Part shown: positions 63,928 through 64,000 of the stretch, piece after piece
Layout of the letters: each line of letters starts with the position of its first letter
How positions within the stretch are numbered: the stretch's first letter is position 1
Source: an uncultured Oscillospiraceae bacterium
GTDB lineage: Bacteria > Bacillota > Clostridia > Oscillospirales > Oscillospiraceae
Assembly: GCA_947585425.1 (NCBI GenBank)
Contig: CANPWZ010000006.1
Location: 34,002 to 98,001, forward strand
Direction of reading: 5' to 3'
DNA: 64,000 nt
Notes under the pieces: generated by a model
Seen by the model: the letters and a program-made list of their open reading frames with translations, nothing else
What the model was told of the DNA's origin: nothing
Databases searched by the model: none
Program-made: the position numbers and the translations under genes

Positions 63928-64000
63928 ACTTATGACCATTCCTTTCCGCTGCGCTTCAAGGCACCAAAGGGGATGAAATACAGGTGCCACTAACACAGCA

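Overview
The window reads as chromosomal DNA of a GC-rich, anaerobic, endospore-forming member of the Clostridia. A gut Oscillospiraceae of the Flavonifractor/Lawsonibacter/Dysosmobacter kind is my inference. The grounds are an oxygen-independent class III ribonucleotide reductase, an alpha/beta-type small acid-soluble spore protein, SpoIIP, Firmicutes-type RqcH and Mini-RNase III, strong AGGAGG-like ribosome sites, and very regular TTGACA-17-TATAAT promoters and GC-rich bidirectional terminators. I see no rRNA, tRNA or CRISPR array.

Layout. 1-3.4 kb: start of nrdD behind a probable NrdR-controlled promoter, a cysteine-rich protein of unknown role, and ychF. 3.4-6.9 kb: a recombination module (tyrosine integrase, Xis-like protein, second tyrosine integrase) pressed against the ychF start, followed by about 1.1 kb of hairpin-rich DNA without a credible gene. 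7-20 kb: a fructan/sucrose locus on the minus strand. It holds an MsmX-like ATPase, two LplB/LplC-type permeases, a solute-binding lipoprotein, a binding-module lipoprotein, a surface GH32-like lipoprotein, a YesL/DUF624 membrane protein, a cytoplasmic GH32 and a fructokinase. A divergent LacI-family regulator controls it, so polymer would be cut at the surface, imported, hydrolysed and phosphorylated. 20-32 kb: housekeeping and small regulatory units, including a TrmB-acetyltransferase fusion, gdhA, an XRE/membrane-protein cassette with a duplicated operator, an RluA-type enzyme, spoIIP, mpg and queH.

33-37 kb holds the most unusual locus. Immediately after rlmD lies a lipoprotein that joins a complete VanX-type D-Ala-D-Ala dipeptidase to a complete barnase-type ribonuclease. 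It overlaps a barstar gene, which overlaps a GH5 glucanase lipoprotein, and a strong terminator follows. All key catalytic residues of both enzymes and the three main acidic contact residues of barstar are present. This looks like a secreted toxin/immunity cassette in which a cell-wall enzyme carries an RNase.

37-54 kb: split chromate transporter, nadE, rhomboid protease, pfkA, a MarR regulator with a 1255-residue MacB-like ABC protein carrying an odd duplicated extracellular module, a phloretin/DAPG-hydrolase-like protein, mrnC, rqcH, a thioesterase, a spore protein gene, tag, a flavin reductase, bcp and small accessory genes. One of these (54.0 kb) begins like a type III DNA methyltransferase but is only 58 residues long. 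54-64 kb: two heterodimeric ABC exporters, one translationally coupled to an FAD-dependent oxidoreductase, the other followed by an acetyltransferase.
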